From contig JBHGNT010000009.1 in NCBI GenBank assembly GCA_043228905.1, forward strand, positions 22,010,001 to 22,074,000: DNA of 64,000 bases, given 5' to 3'. Below the pieces are notes generated by a model. The model worked only from the letters and a program-made list of their open reading frames with translations. It ran no database searches and was not told the origin of the DNA. Shown here in pieces: positions 9,667 through 20,687 of the stretch; the first letter of the stretch is position 1, and every line of letters starts with the position of its first letter. The DNA comes from Azolla caroliniana (lineage: Eukaryota; Polypodiophyta). Position numbers and translations under genes: made by a program.

Positions 9667-10187
9667 TGTCGCGTTGTTACGCGCGTGCGTGTAGAAGGGG
9701 CGGGACCACGGGGGTCTTGGACTAGAGAGTAGAGGGGAAAGAATAAGATATCAAAATGGAAGCTTAGCTCAAGAGGAGGTGAGAAAGAATAAGACAATAA
9801 CATAGAATAGACGGGGCAAGATGCTCAACAAGTTAGCTTAAGTAAACATAAACGCTTTACAATGGTGGCCGCCATGGCCGCACCAAACGACTATCCGAAA
9901 AACCCTAAAGGAAAACCCAAGAAGAAAACCCTAACCGAAACCCTAAAACCGAATAGGAAACCCTCGACCTAAGTGGTATGCCTCTCTCCCTCAAAATAGG
10001 CAACCCCTTCATAAGTGACCCCTCCCTTCCTTTTATAGCCCAAGGAGGGAGGGACCTTACAATGTGGGATAGAATTTCCCCTCTTATTTCTATACACCAT
10101 TTCCTAGTATAGATGTGCACATGGTGCACACCACCGATTTGCCTATTCCACCCCGGTTTCTGCCTATGGAGGAAAATCTTCACGACA
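9667..10187 (-). repeat. 5' LTR of GC-rich element
   Basis: The inner end reads TGTCGCGTTGTTACG and the outer end AAAATCTTCACGACA, so on the minus strand it runs TG...CA. It is 521 bp, equal in length to 4110-4630. The bases after it (ACGTT) match those before the other LTR. Confidence 0.88.
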
Positions 10188-10815
10188 ACGTTGACTTTGA
10201 ACCACAACTGCCCAAGTCTCTAGAACATGTGCGAAGGAATTTGTTTGTCTTTGGTCGATTGCCTTCGACACCTTTGTCTTGATGTCATCTTTCACATCAG
10301 ATTTGAACTCCCCCTTGATGCCACCTTCCGTCTCTTGGGTCTACTATTGGTTCTCGGACGCAACTACCCAAGTCTCTGGAACCAGTGTGGGGAAATTCTT
10401 GTCACTGCCATCATTCACCATCAACTCGTCCATATCTATCTTCGCCTCAATGTTGTGCACACCATCTTGGTCCTTCCCCTTACTACCACCTTCCATCTCT
10501 TGGGTCTCACGTTGGCCCTCTACAACTGCCCAAGTCTCTGGAACTTGTGAGAAGTAATCCTCGACGCGGCCATCTGCCATTAAATTCTTCCATAGCCACC
10601 TTTGACTCGATGTCATTTTTCGTGGCTATCTCTTCAATCTCATGGGCCTCGTACCCATTGGCCCTCTTGATCGAGCAAGCTTTGATTATGCTTCTCTCTT
10701 CATCGCATGTATTCATTTCGACCTTCGGCTCCTCGCCGACACCTTCCATCTCTTGGGTCTTATGTTGGTTCTCAGACGCAACTGCCCAAGTCTCTGGAAC
10801 ATGTGTGGAGAAAAT
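10188..10815 (-). mobile_element. gag C-terminal tail of unit 2
   Basis: This encodes repeated ETWAVA / RETQEMEGG blocks homologous to 1-560. It follows the 333-residue gag ORF after a TAG at 10,816-10,818, where unit 1 has a Gln codon, so the ORF end is probably a nonsense mutation. It is cut by the insertion at 10,187. Confidence 0.65.
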
Positions 10816-11817
10816 CTACTCGTGATCGTTGTCAACACTTATTGTCTTGTTCATAGCCACCTCCTCGATGTTGATTTTAGTGGCTAGATCCTCCATCATG
10901 TTGATCTCACACTCTTTATCTCCTTTAATGCAAGCTTCGATTAGGCTTGCTCCTTCATTATCCGTTGTTTCGAACACGGTGCGCGTCTCAAAACATTTGT
11001 CCTCCTTTGAAGTGGCCTTCGTCATCCTCGAGTCATCATCAATATTCTTTTCGTGTAGGATGCATTGTTTAGGTGTCTCTACTTTTTTAGATTGTCTTGA
11101 TTTTTCTACGCTTGACCTTACCAAGTCAATATTATCAAGCCATTGACGACGCCTATCGATCTTGTTGCATGCTCGCTTCATCGCAGCCCAGTCTGCCACA
11201 AGTCCATTCGCTTGGGAATCATCTTCAAGGACAGTCCCCAATTCTTGTCTATCCTTCACATCCACAGCTTTCAGGAAGTACAGAGTTTTGTCCTCCTCAA
11301 GCATCACTTGGTTTGTGGCAGGGAGACGACTAAACATCTGGTCGAACTCATCGTACACCCTCGAAGCGCTCATCCTCTTATTCTTCTTCTCTATCCACTT
11401 CATCAAGACATGTCGAGTCATCCTCGACAAATCTTCTGTCGCGAACTCCGCTAATATTGCTCTCTCGAACTCAGACCATGTTGTCTTGCCTTCCATAAGC
11501 TCAATGACCCGCCTTTGGATGTTGTTGGCGACCACTCTCTTGAAACTTGTGATTTGACGCACTTCAGACACATCCCTTTGATTCATCTCCCTTTTGTATG
11601 CATCAAGGAACTTCGTAATGTTCCTTCTGTCAAATTCACACTCGAGCTCCACAACACAGTCGACAGCCTTCTTCACGCTCGTATTGTTGTCCCGAGATCT
11701 CATCATTTGTTCGACGATTAGCATCATCCTTTCGAACTCTCCCGCTTGATTGCTTGAGGACGCCATCTCCAAGTATTGGTCGATCCTCGGCTTGATCCTT
11801 CCTACCGCATCTTTCAC
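10816..11817 (-). CDS. gag-like protein, 333 residues (unit 2)
   Basis: This is the best preserved gag of the AT-richer family. It begins MKDAVGRIKPRIDQYLEM, partly over the primer site. A helical capsid-like region follows at residues 45-170 with RNITKFLDAYKREMNQ and WSEFERAILAEF. Then comes a Lys/Glu-rich segment. There is no CCHC zinc knuckle and no enzymatic domain, as in TR-GAG-type elements, which rely on proteins of autonomous relatives. The ORF ends at a TAG that replaces CAG of the sister copy, so the original protein was longer. The start could be a few codons further in, at MASSSNQ. Confidence 0.7.
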   Translation of the reverse strand: MKDAVGRIKPRIDQYLEMASSSNQAGEFERMMLIVEQMMRSRDNNTSVKKAVDCVVELECEFDRRNITKFLDAYKREMNQRDVSEVRQITSFKRVVANNIQRRVIELMEGKTTWSEFERAILAEFATEDLSRMTRHVLMKWIEKKNKRMSASRVYDEFDQMFSRLPATNQVMLEEDKTLYFLKAVDVKDRQELGTVLEDDSQANGLVADWAAMKRACNKIDRRRQWLDNIDLVRSSVEKSRQSKKVETPKQCILHEKNIDDDSRMTKATSKEDKCFETRTVFETTDNEGASLIEACIKGDKECEINMMEDLATKINIEEVAMNKTISVDNDHE

Positions 11818-11830
11818 ATCGGGTTCACCA
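11813..11830 (-). other. Primer-binding site, tRNA-Trp type
   Basis: The plus strand reads TTCACATCGGGTTCACCA, one base different from the exact copy at 9645. It lies 8 bases from the LTR at 11,839. Confidence 0.75.
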
Positions 11831-11838
11831 CTTAATTA

Positions 11839-12776
11839 TGTCGTGAAGATCCATCACTACGTGCGGATCGTGAGGCGGAACCATCGGGGTTCTAGACCGG
11901 AAGGATTCGAATTTTGCACTAGCTTTAGCGAGAAAGTATTTAAGATAGATTGAGAGAGATTGATATGACGAAAGAGAGATATTGAGATAAAGATTGAACT
12001 TTTAACTTTTAGATTTAAGAGAGAAGATACATCAATAATAGTATTACAAGTTTCTTATTTTTCCCAAATTTTTCATTAGTCCCATCTACTTTATTCCTCC
12101 ACTCTTTTATAGATGCCCCCATGCATATGGTGCATGTGAGGGTGCAAGACATGCACATAATGCATGAAATGCATGCAATGCATGCTTGCCATGTCATCAT
12201 CTATGCTCTCATGTATGAGAATTTACATGTAAAAGTATAATGATAAAAATATAGCTTCTAAGGAAATGACTTAGCTCGCCGGATCCGTCCGGTCGCCGCC
12301 TCGTTGTCTCGTCAGATCCGTCTGGTCTCGCCACCTCGCCGGCTCCGTCCGGTTCCAGTCAGCCAAAACCTTTACAAGTAGTTAGGCCACACCCATTCAT
12401 CCAGTTAGTTTAGCTCAAGTCACCTTGAACATTCTATGATCCACTCATTGACACAAAGTAATAGATTTTGGCCCTACTTATATACTCTGGAGTCCTTATT
12501 TGTCATGTCTATGGGGGATATCTCGTAGTTTTGTTTTTTCTCTTCTTCTTCGCAAACTTCATACCCACATAACTTGTCACTTAGTTGTCCATTTCTTATG
12601 TGGTAAAGTGTATTCGAAAGCTCTTGAAGACCTCCATCTTTTTGTACCAAGATATTAAACTAGTATAAAATAGTATCTTCACTATTATTTTTTTATGTTG
12701 TGTGTGAAGAACCCAACTCGATTTAAATTGTACATTCCTCACAATTTTCACACCGTTGCCGAAAATCTTCACGACA
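11839..12776 (-). repeat. 5' LTR of gag-only unit 2
   Basis: It begins TGTCGTGAAGATCC and ends GAAAATCTTCACGACA, with the minus strand as sense. Its first 330 bases and its last 70 bases match the LTR at 1796-3352. Its middle is different in length because it lacks the solo LTR and has fewer 73-bp units. The motif CTTTTATAGATGC near 12,105 gives a possible promoter on the plus strand only; the sense TATA box is not clear. Confidence 0.78.
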
Positions 12777-12989
12777 ACGTTACCCAAAATTTCCTATTTT
12801 GAGTGACAACTATGCAAGCCATGCTTGTATTGTATTCGATATGATGAGTGTAAACTTGGTGGAATTTCCATTAGTACCAAGGTTACTACCTGCCTTGAAA
12901 ACACTTTTCAAAGATGAAATGTTACTAGATGATGATGTAGAAATGGTAGCTTGAAATAAAAGCAACCTAGGGTTGAAGAGAATAGAAGG

Positions 12990-13450
12990 ATATTAAAATG
13001 ATCCAAGAAAAGGGGTTCATATGACCGGATTGAATGAGTCCTTTAGAAGAAGATTTGCAAAGTCCTTTATAATGAAGGCAAGTTGAAGGTAAAGAATTCT
13101 TCAAGATACCTGGGCCATTGCAGAATATGTGTGGGTTTTACAAAGACATTCCATCTAGATCTTAGGAAAAAACATGAGGATTTTTTCTCACTTCATGCAG
13201 GTCTCCATTTATCACACAAGATTCAGAGGAGATATGGTACAATGACCTACCATGTTATTGGGTTATATTGAGCAGGATAAGAATGAGGATGCTATACAAC
13301 TCTATCCTTGAATGCTTGTGCAAGGTCTCTAACTATTATGATGACATTTCCTGGTATGTTGAAAGCATGTGGCAACATGGGAGAATTGGTAGTCATACTG
13401 AAATCAAATTAGATGTTGACATGGATCTTAGTTAAATGAAGGATCCATGG
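12990..13450 (+). pseudogene. PPR gene fragment, sense arm of an inverted duplication
   Basis: Broken frames on the plus strand encode pieces of PLS-type pentatricopeptide repeats, including MTFPGMLKACGNMGELV and a YHVIGLY segment. Several stops interrupt them. The same pieces occur in opposite orientation at 13,942-14,276, there slightly better preserved. Confidence 0.65.
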
Positions 13451-14276
13451 CTAGCCATTGGGATAGCCCTTTTTTCTCTTCTTTTCCATCTATTTTGTAG
13501 TTTGTACCTGATAGGTTTTTTGAAAACTAATGGAAGGATATTTTGTTTTGGAAAAAAAAAACACTTGGTGACCATGATGAGCTTATGTGCTCCATTTATA
13601 TTATAAGACAATAATGAATTTCATTTGAAGACCAAGACTCCACTCAAGGAACACTTGTGCAATGCCACACATGCTTTGAACCATGAATTGTAGCTTGACA
13701 AACACTCATTGGTCTTACTTAACCCCCCTCGACTTTCATCGAATCTCCTTGATCCACTTCAACAACATATTTTCAGTTTCTTGTGTTAAAACTATTGTTT
13801 CACCTTGACACCATATTCTCAATAGAGAATGACCATGCCATTATGGTGTTAACAGAGTATGGCCATCATTTGCTTAGCTCTGTGGACGAGTTTAAAAATT
13901 AATGGAGCTCTATGGGCAAGATATAAATTGATGTTTCCAAACTAAATATCCTTCCATCAGTTTTAAAAAAGCATATCAACTACAAGCTACAAAATAGATG
14001 GAAAAGGAACAACTATCATTCCCAAGCCTATCTTGTGTAGGACAATGGCTAGCCATGGATCCTTCATTTAACTGAGATCCATCTCAACATCTAATTTCCT
14101 TTCAATATGTCTACCAATTCTCCCATGTTGCCACATGCTTTCAACATACCAACAAATGTCATCATAGTAGGTAAGAGACCTTGCACAAGCATTCTAGGAT
14201 AGAGTTGTATAGCATCCTCATTCTTATCATGCTCAATATAGCCCAATAACATGGCAGGCCATTGTACCATATCTCC
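13229..14276. repeat. Inverted repeat with arms of about 320-335 bp
   Basis: 13,229-13,545 and 13,942-14,276 are reverse complements with scattered differences (for example GGATCCATGGCTAGCCATTG against its complement near 14,044). The 400-bp spacer between them has no recognised gene. A transcript across the locus would fold into a long hairpin of PPR sequence. Confidence 0.85.
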
Positions 14277-15970
14277 ACCAGCAATAAATCATCAAAAAGC
14301 TCTCAGGCTTCAATTATTGCTCCACATTTACGATCCCAACAAAGGATCTTTTTCCAATCCTTCTTTTGCATTCACCAAAGCATTGTTAAGCACGATATCC
14401 TCCTCCATGAAGAGACCTTTATTTATACTCTCATCATGAATCTTTTCCCCTTTTACACTAAATCCAGTGTTTCCAAAAGCCTTCAGGATGCAAATATATG
14501 TGATCCTATCTGATGAGAGACCCTTGCTTTGCATCTTCTGGAAATAGTTCATTGTTTCGTAACCCTTTCTATGTTGAACATACCCAGTAATGAGTGATTC
14601 GAAGAGTATAGAGTCCTGACAAGAAGCTCACCATGCACTTTTTGTGCTTTTTCAAGCATACCACAGTTCACATACATAACTACCAACGCCTTGCCCAATA
14701 TAACATTCTTCTCACAAATCCCCATCTAACAATCTGATCATGAAGTTGAAATAAACAACGACCTTATCACAATTGTGAAATTCAGTATAGCTAGTTCTGA
14801 GCTAGGCCGACGAACAATGCATTCCAAGAGACTACAAATTGAACTGGTCCAAAAACCTACTTGAGTAGAGACCCATAAGGTGGACTAAAATAATCCATTT
14901 TATATCATCATAAGCTTGGCCACATTGAATACATCCTATGATGTGAGCATTCCAAGCAGCAATAGTCTTCATGGGCAGTTAAGTAAATACTTGTTCAACT
15001 TTCAATAGGTCACCACATGTTGCATACATTTATACAAAACTAATTCCAAGATGGGTTACAATCTTTGCAGAAAACCTCTTTGGAGAATATGAGAGCCTTT
15101 AAAATGCAAATGAAATAATATCACATTAGGAGAAAGCCCTTCACTTTGCATACGTTGAAAACATTTCAATGCTTCAAAACCATCTCCTGAAATAAAAAAA
15201 GCCTCCCAAAGTGAAAATTACTATATTCCACATCCCTGTATCTCCAAATCGAAGCTTTGAAAATATTTCTTGTGCCTCACCAGGTAAACCAAAAAAAATC
15301 TTTGTCAGGCCATGCTCAACATATCCTATAATCAATGTAGTACCAAAGAGAACATCTCTGTTTGCAAGAGTATCAAATACATCTTGCGCATCTAACAGAG
15401 ATCAACACCTAGCATACATCCCTATCACACTATTCTCAATATAAATATCACTTTTGAGACCATCCCATACAATCTCTACCTACAGTCTTCGTACTTTCTC
15501 AACGTCTCTGAGTCTTCCACATGCTTTCAAGCATCACAAATATGTTACAACATTTGGAAAAGTCTCCTCCAACTTCATTTGCTTAATACATTTGAAAACA
15601 TAACTAAAAGGCCCATATTCAGCGTATCCCGCAATCAATGAATTCCATGATACATAGATATGAACCATTTCAATGCTTCTTCAACATGCTCATGTTCATG
15701 TTCATGTTCAACATAATTTGCAATCAACACATTGCATCAAGCTATTCCTTTGATAGATATTAGAAACCAAAGTAGTTGCATCCTCGCAGCTCATAGCTTT
15801 GAACCATTTCAATCCTTCTTCAGCATGCACATAGTCAGCAACACAGAAGACTTGCTACCAAATGTATACATCCTAATACAACACCTTCCTTTTTACAGTT
15901 TGAATCCACTCATCCTCACCAGAAAAATGAGAAAAACGCTCCCCAAATTTGAAAAGTCAATGAAAACATA
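13942..15970 (-). pseudogene. PLS-type PPR pseudogene
   Basis: Translating the minus strand in changing frames gives consecutive PPR units from 15,970 down to about 14,050, such as DVFDTLANRDVLFGTTLIIG near 15,340, FQRMQSEGLSPN near 15,160, and FQKMQSKGLSSDRITYICIL near 14,540. Frameshifts and stops are frequent. The family binds organellar RNA in plants. This copy cannot encode a full protein. It ends in the inverted repeat, where a fragment is duplicated on the other strand. Confidence 0.75.
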
Positions 15971-16515
15971 ATCAAGTCTCCCCGTCACTCCCTAGAACTG
16001 CTTCATCGTCCATTAACATCATCCATCTCTACCTCTAACTTAGACTAAAAAGATTTTACTATAAGGACGGCTTTCCAATAGCGTACATCTAATGTATCCA
16101 ACGTCCCTATCACTCCATAGAAATGCTTCCTCCTCCCATATCATCATCCTTCTCCAACAAAAAAATATTATTATTATTTTGTTCAAGTATGCGTAAGAGT
16201 GAAGTTTGAGATCCAACTAGATTGGCAATAGTGCAAATTATTTAATCTAATATTGAGGTTAAGTATAAAGAATATATCAACACTATGGTAGAAAGAAAAT
16301 GAACATCTCATCAAGTGTTACCAAATGAAGTACAAGGGTTTAGGGTGCATGTCTAGCATGGCATATCGAGGAGATTCAAAGACTAACAAAGAGGTTCATC
16401 AAGGGTCAAGTTAGGAAATTTTAGGTCTTGATTTGTATAAATAAATGAGCTCATTATGGAAGATTGCATCAATGCTTGATATGGTTTTTTTTTTCAGAGA
16501 GCCTAAAAGAGAAGA
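15971..16515. other. Intergenic, nothing recognised
   Basis: AT-rich sequence with no sustained ORF. The short repeated phrase about 'CTCCCCGTCACTCC..AGAA' near 15,980 and 16,105 shows a weak local duplication. Confidence 0.4.
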
Positions 16516-17876
16516 TTAACGTTGAAGAGGCAAGATCAAAGCAAGAGCCGAAAATGAAAGAAGAGAGATGGTGGCACACACCTCCATTTGATTGAATATA
16601 AGACAAAACAAAGAAAACTTGGAAATGAAGAACGAGGTCAATACAAACGCCAACATACAACATGAAGATAATATTAAGGTAAAAGATATGGCACATACCA
16701 CCTCCTCATCATACAAACAAGCCAAAGAGAATGCCAAGGGAACAAAAGAGGGTGGAAACAAGATCCCTATGCATGGCCCGAACAATGTGATAAGATGCAT
16801 CTCTAAAACTTTGTGCCTAGGCTATGAGAGGCAGTTTGAGTACAGCCTAGACAATGTGATAAGGTGCATCTCTAAAACTTTGTGCCTAGGCTATGAGCGG
16901 GAGTTTGAGGATAGTCTAGACAATGAGATGAAGAGCATCTCCAAAGCTTTGTACTGAAGCCACGATAAAGTTAAGTGGGACTTTGAAGAAACTTGAGGTG
17001 TTTCAGATTATGGCACAAATACCATCTCCAAAGTTTTCTATCCAAAGATATACTCGGTCACTCATGTGAAGGAAGAATATTGGAAAATAAAATTGAGGAA
17101 ACATAAATGGAAGAACTAGTGACAAGTTACCCTAACAACATTATGCACGAGATATTGCTAGAAGAGAAGGTTAATGGATATGAGGCCTACAACATTGAAA
17201 CGGCAATAGCCAAAGGAAGGGACGAGGAAGATAAAGAAGGTGATAAGGTTTCTCCACATTTGAAATCTAAACTTGGCTATCGACAAGTTAGGAAGGTCTA
17301 GTCAGTCATAAGAAAATCATGATCATTGAAGCTTTGGGCATACGCTATTATAGGATCCAAGAGAAGGGTGGTGATGATAGGAAGATGAATGAAGACACAA
17401 AGGATGAAGAAGCGAAGAAGAGCATGGAGATGTTGAATGATAATTGCGAAGACCAAGGTAGCTCAAGAGGTGTTTCCCTAGAAGTAACTAACACATGAGG
17501 CTCATGGGATCAATCTAAGGTGATGAATGAGGAGAAGGGAAGTGAGGAGAATGACATCCCGAAAAATGAGAAAGAAGATGAGCATGGCCTTGACATTAAA
17601 ACAACATGTGCATCTTGTGCACTTGAGGCTATTGCCTATACAACAATGACAAGTGATCAAAGCACTATATTGAGAACCAAAAATCAAAGGGAAGAAGTTG
17701 AAGAGAGAATTTTGAAGATTGATACAGAGATGAACAAAGTGAAGAATTTGGAGGATAGATGGGTTGACACCTTGATAAGCTTCATGGATACACAATGTTC
17801 AAACATGGTAATGAGTGAGACCAAAAGTGAAGGAAATGACTCCAAAACAAGGGCACAAGTCAAGGAGGAACCAAAC
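16516..17876 (+). pseudogene. Degraded gag-like relic, plus strand
   Basis: Consecutive plus-strand ORFs are Lys/Glu-rich. One segment (near 17,170) reads EEKVNGYEAYNIETAIAK, similar to IKRVNGYEAHEIEEIATK of the gag-only family in the first 12 kb. Another (16,785-16,955) has a 23-residue unit beginning NVIRCISKTLCLGYER repeated three times (69-bp DNA period, third copy diverged). Stops and frame changes break it. It is probably an old copy of the family's gag tail. No LTR was recognised beside it. Confidence 0.5.
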
Positions 17877-20687
17877 TAGGATAAGTTGATAGAGACTAGA
17901 TTGGGCCTTGTTATGGGCTTGGGCAAGAGTTAACATCCATGAGACATCCAAAATCAACGCAAATTTGATGGTTTTCTTTCCCCATTGTCCAAAACATGTT
18001 GCAAGCACATATGCAAAGTTATCATACACCCATTAGGTTAGCACTTGTCACAATAAAAAATAGAAAACTAACCCAAACCAATCCAACTAGGTGTATAACC
18101 TAACCCCAACCAGACTAAAAGAAGTCAACAAAGCACTATTGTGTTCCAATTCCAAACTCAATGATAAGAGAAAACTTTGTCCATTACCAATTTAGTGAAG
18201 CCGCTACTACTAAAGCGTCAACATGCAATAGGCTCTAAATTGTTGAGACCCTTCCCACTATCTTTTAGTCTTACTAAAGTGATTAAGTGGTCAACCGCAC
18301 CCGCCCACTATGCCTTAGCAAACAAATTTTGGCTCTCATGATCAATGACACCCCAAACAACACACATCAACATTTCAACTCACGTTCAGATTTCCCATTA
18401 ACAAAATATGCATTAATAAAATAAAAAAGGCTTAGTATTGTTCTCATCTCCTTTGGCTTATGGCAACAAACTTACAATTCTTCATCCAACCATCACTTGC
18501 AAGCAAAGGTCAAGCGTAGTCCAAGCTCAAGGAGAAGTTGTTAGATATCCATCCTAGCCATGTACATACCACATGCAAATCCATAAATGGTTGGAGAGCC
18601 AAGATACAATATATAGGTGGAAAGACAGGCAGCCAATGGTGTGTCTCGAAACAGAATTTGTCATTTATCTACACAGACTAATGAAAAATCCAAAGAACAA
18701 ATATTTTCTTGTTTGGAGAATATCACCTAGGCGTCATAGCTCAAGTTATAGCATTTTGTTTCAAAAATTATGCGAAGTGATTGCCTATTCTGAAATGTAT
18801 TCATAACCCATTAAATAAGTTGAAATAATAATTGATACAATAAAATGTATTACCACCTTCATATACAACTTATCACACAAATGGAACACATACAAAAGGG
18901 ATCTTTAACATATACATTGGACATATGTTAGCTAGTTTTTACCATTCTCTCTATAGATGCTAGAACAATATCTGTTGCAATGTAGCTTTTTATTAATAGA
19001 AGGATATTTTGATGACGTCAAACAGAATATCTACAAGATCACATCCCCAAAACTACCTACATTTCTTTTGAGTCAAACCTCAAATTGATGAATCCTTCAT
19101 GCCACATGTCAACATACTCTTACTCATTATCAAAATGAAACCAATCATAGTACGTAAAATTCGTGTTCATCTAGTATAACTTGGAAAACAAATGCAAATG
19201 TTATCCCAACATTCTTGTGTTTTTTTTTTGTTTTTTCCCCTTTTTTTAATGTTTTTTTTTGTTTTTTTTTCATTTTTAGGCTTATCTACCTCATAATAAA
19301 TAGTTAATCCAAAAGTATTGTATTTATCATTCTTTGAGGGTGTTTTTCTTTCGCGAATGCACGTATGGCTCATACTATGAAACCGATTATACCACTCAAA
19401 ACTAGAGGTACAAGATTGGAGCATGCTCCACAGATCCACAATTGATCTGCAAAGAACAATAGTTACTCATTCATCTATTCAAGCTAAGTTGTATCTTATT
19501 ACAAGCCAAACATCTATGAACCTATGTACAAGATAGGATCCATGTTGCATCCACACTTCAACTGTACCAATACCAAAACATGTTCAAGTACCAAGTATAG
19601 CTTTAGTGTCATCTATCTTTGGTATTTCAAAACATCACTGATAATATACTTGCATGTTGAAGTGCTTGAAAATGATATCCTGTAAGATGCCATGTTATCC
19701 TTAGTTTAGAATAATAACCAAAACTTGAAGGATAATCATTTCATTTAGAAAGGGACTATAGGAATTCACGTAAATACCAAATAATTTCTCCAGCATCATA
19801 CATCATCACAGATTGGCAGGTTACTAAGAATAAAGCATATAAGAAAGGCTAGTCAATTATTCGAGTATCATAAATACATCATACGGCTTGGCAGGTTACT
19901 AAGGATAAAGCACATAACAACCGTTAAACCCCAGTTTAGTACATCAGATAATAGAACATCTCAAAATACTAACAAGCAGACATCAATGGTTGTTAATGGT
20001 ATTCTAAAACTGTACAATACATTCTGAACGCTCTTAGAGCATTGATTAGACATTAGAAGGTCCTTTGGAACCCAACCTACAGAAGATTTGGGTTTAATAA
20101 CATTTTAAGTTTGGTAGCCTTTTATGTAACCGAGAAATGTGGCGAGCTTTGAAGTTTCTGGTTTCCAAACTCCATGACATTTGTTTCCATTTCCTTAAAA
20201 TGTCAGAAGGTTGGAACTTTTATGGTGGCAAAGGTACCTACTTGCATACAAACAAAAGAAAATAGAAGACCCAGAATGTTTTCAATAATGCATATCAATA
20301 AACAACAGAAAGTAGTTTCCAGCAAACAATGACAGAAAGAAACAAAACATAACAATTTACATGAATCTTACTTCAGAAATTGGTGAGCCATTTGTCATTT
20401 GCTATTGATACGGTATTATCTTGCTGCTCATTTATATCACTGGTGAGTCTTGAGGCATAGTTGATTGCTGCAACCTATTTGGCAATCAAATTTTGTGTTG
20501 GCCTTTCAAATCAAAAAAATTACACACCATGTAAAAGAAGTCTCAGTGCCCATCAGAAGACTACTTGATAATGTTCTGCAATAACTTAGTTAAGACGACT
20601 TTCAAAATGCGGCAATATTCATAATCAAAACAGGAAACACCTGCAAAAAAGAAGTATCTTGATTTTCATGGTTCCAGACACATCTGT
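17877..20687. other. Long AT-rich stretch without a recognised gene
   Basis: No ORF with family resemblance is seen on either strand. It holds a T-rich run with repeated GTTTTTTTTT blocks at 19,219-19,275. It also holds a short duplication (TTGGCAGGTTACTAAG at about 19,815 and 19,889). The last few hundred bases are probably 3'-untranslated sequence of the protease gene that ends at 20,688. Confidence 0.45.

Larger units (their letters stand above)
4110..10187 (-). mobile_element. GC-rich gag-only LTR retrotransposon carrying a hammerhead ribozyme pair
   Basis: Two direct copies of a 521-bp LTR flank a 5-kb interior, and ACGT(T) lies on each side of the element as a probable target duplication. 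On the minus strand the order is 5' LTR (9667-10,187), tRNA-Trp primer site (9645-9662), gag from 9629, a GC-rich hydrophilic coding-like stretch, an AT-rich block with two hammerhead ribozymes, then the 3' LTR (4110-4630). LTR-end and primer sequences relate it to the neighbouring AT-richer family. No pol is visible. The LTRs look nearly identical, which points to recent insertion. Confidence 0.85.
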
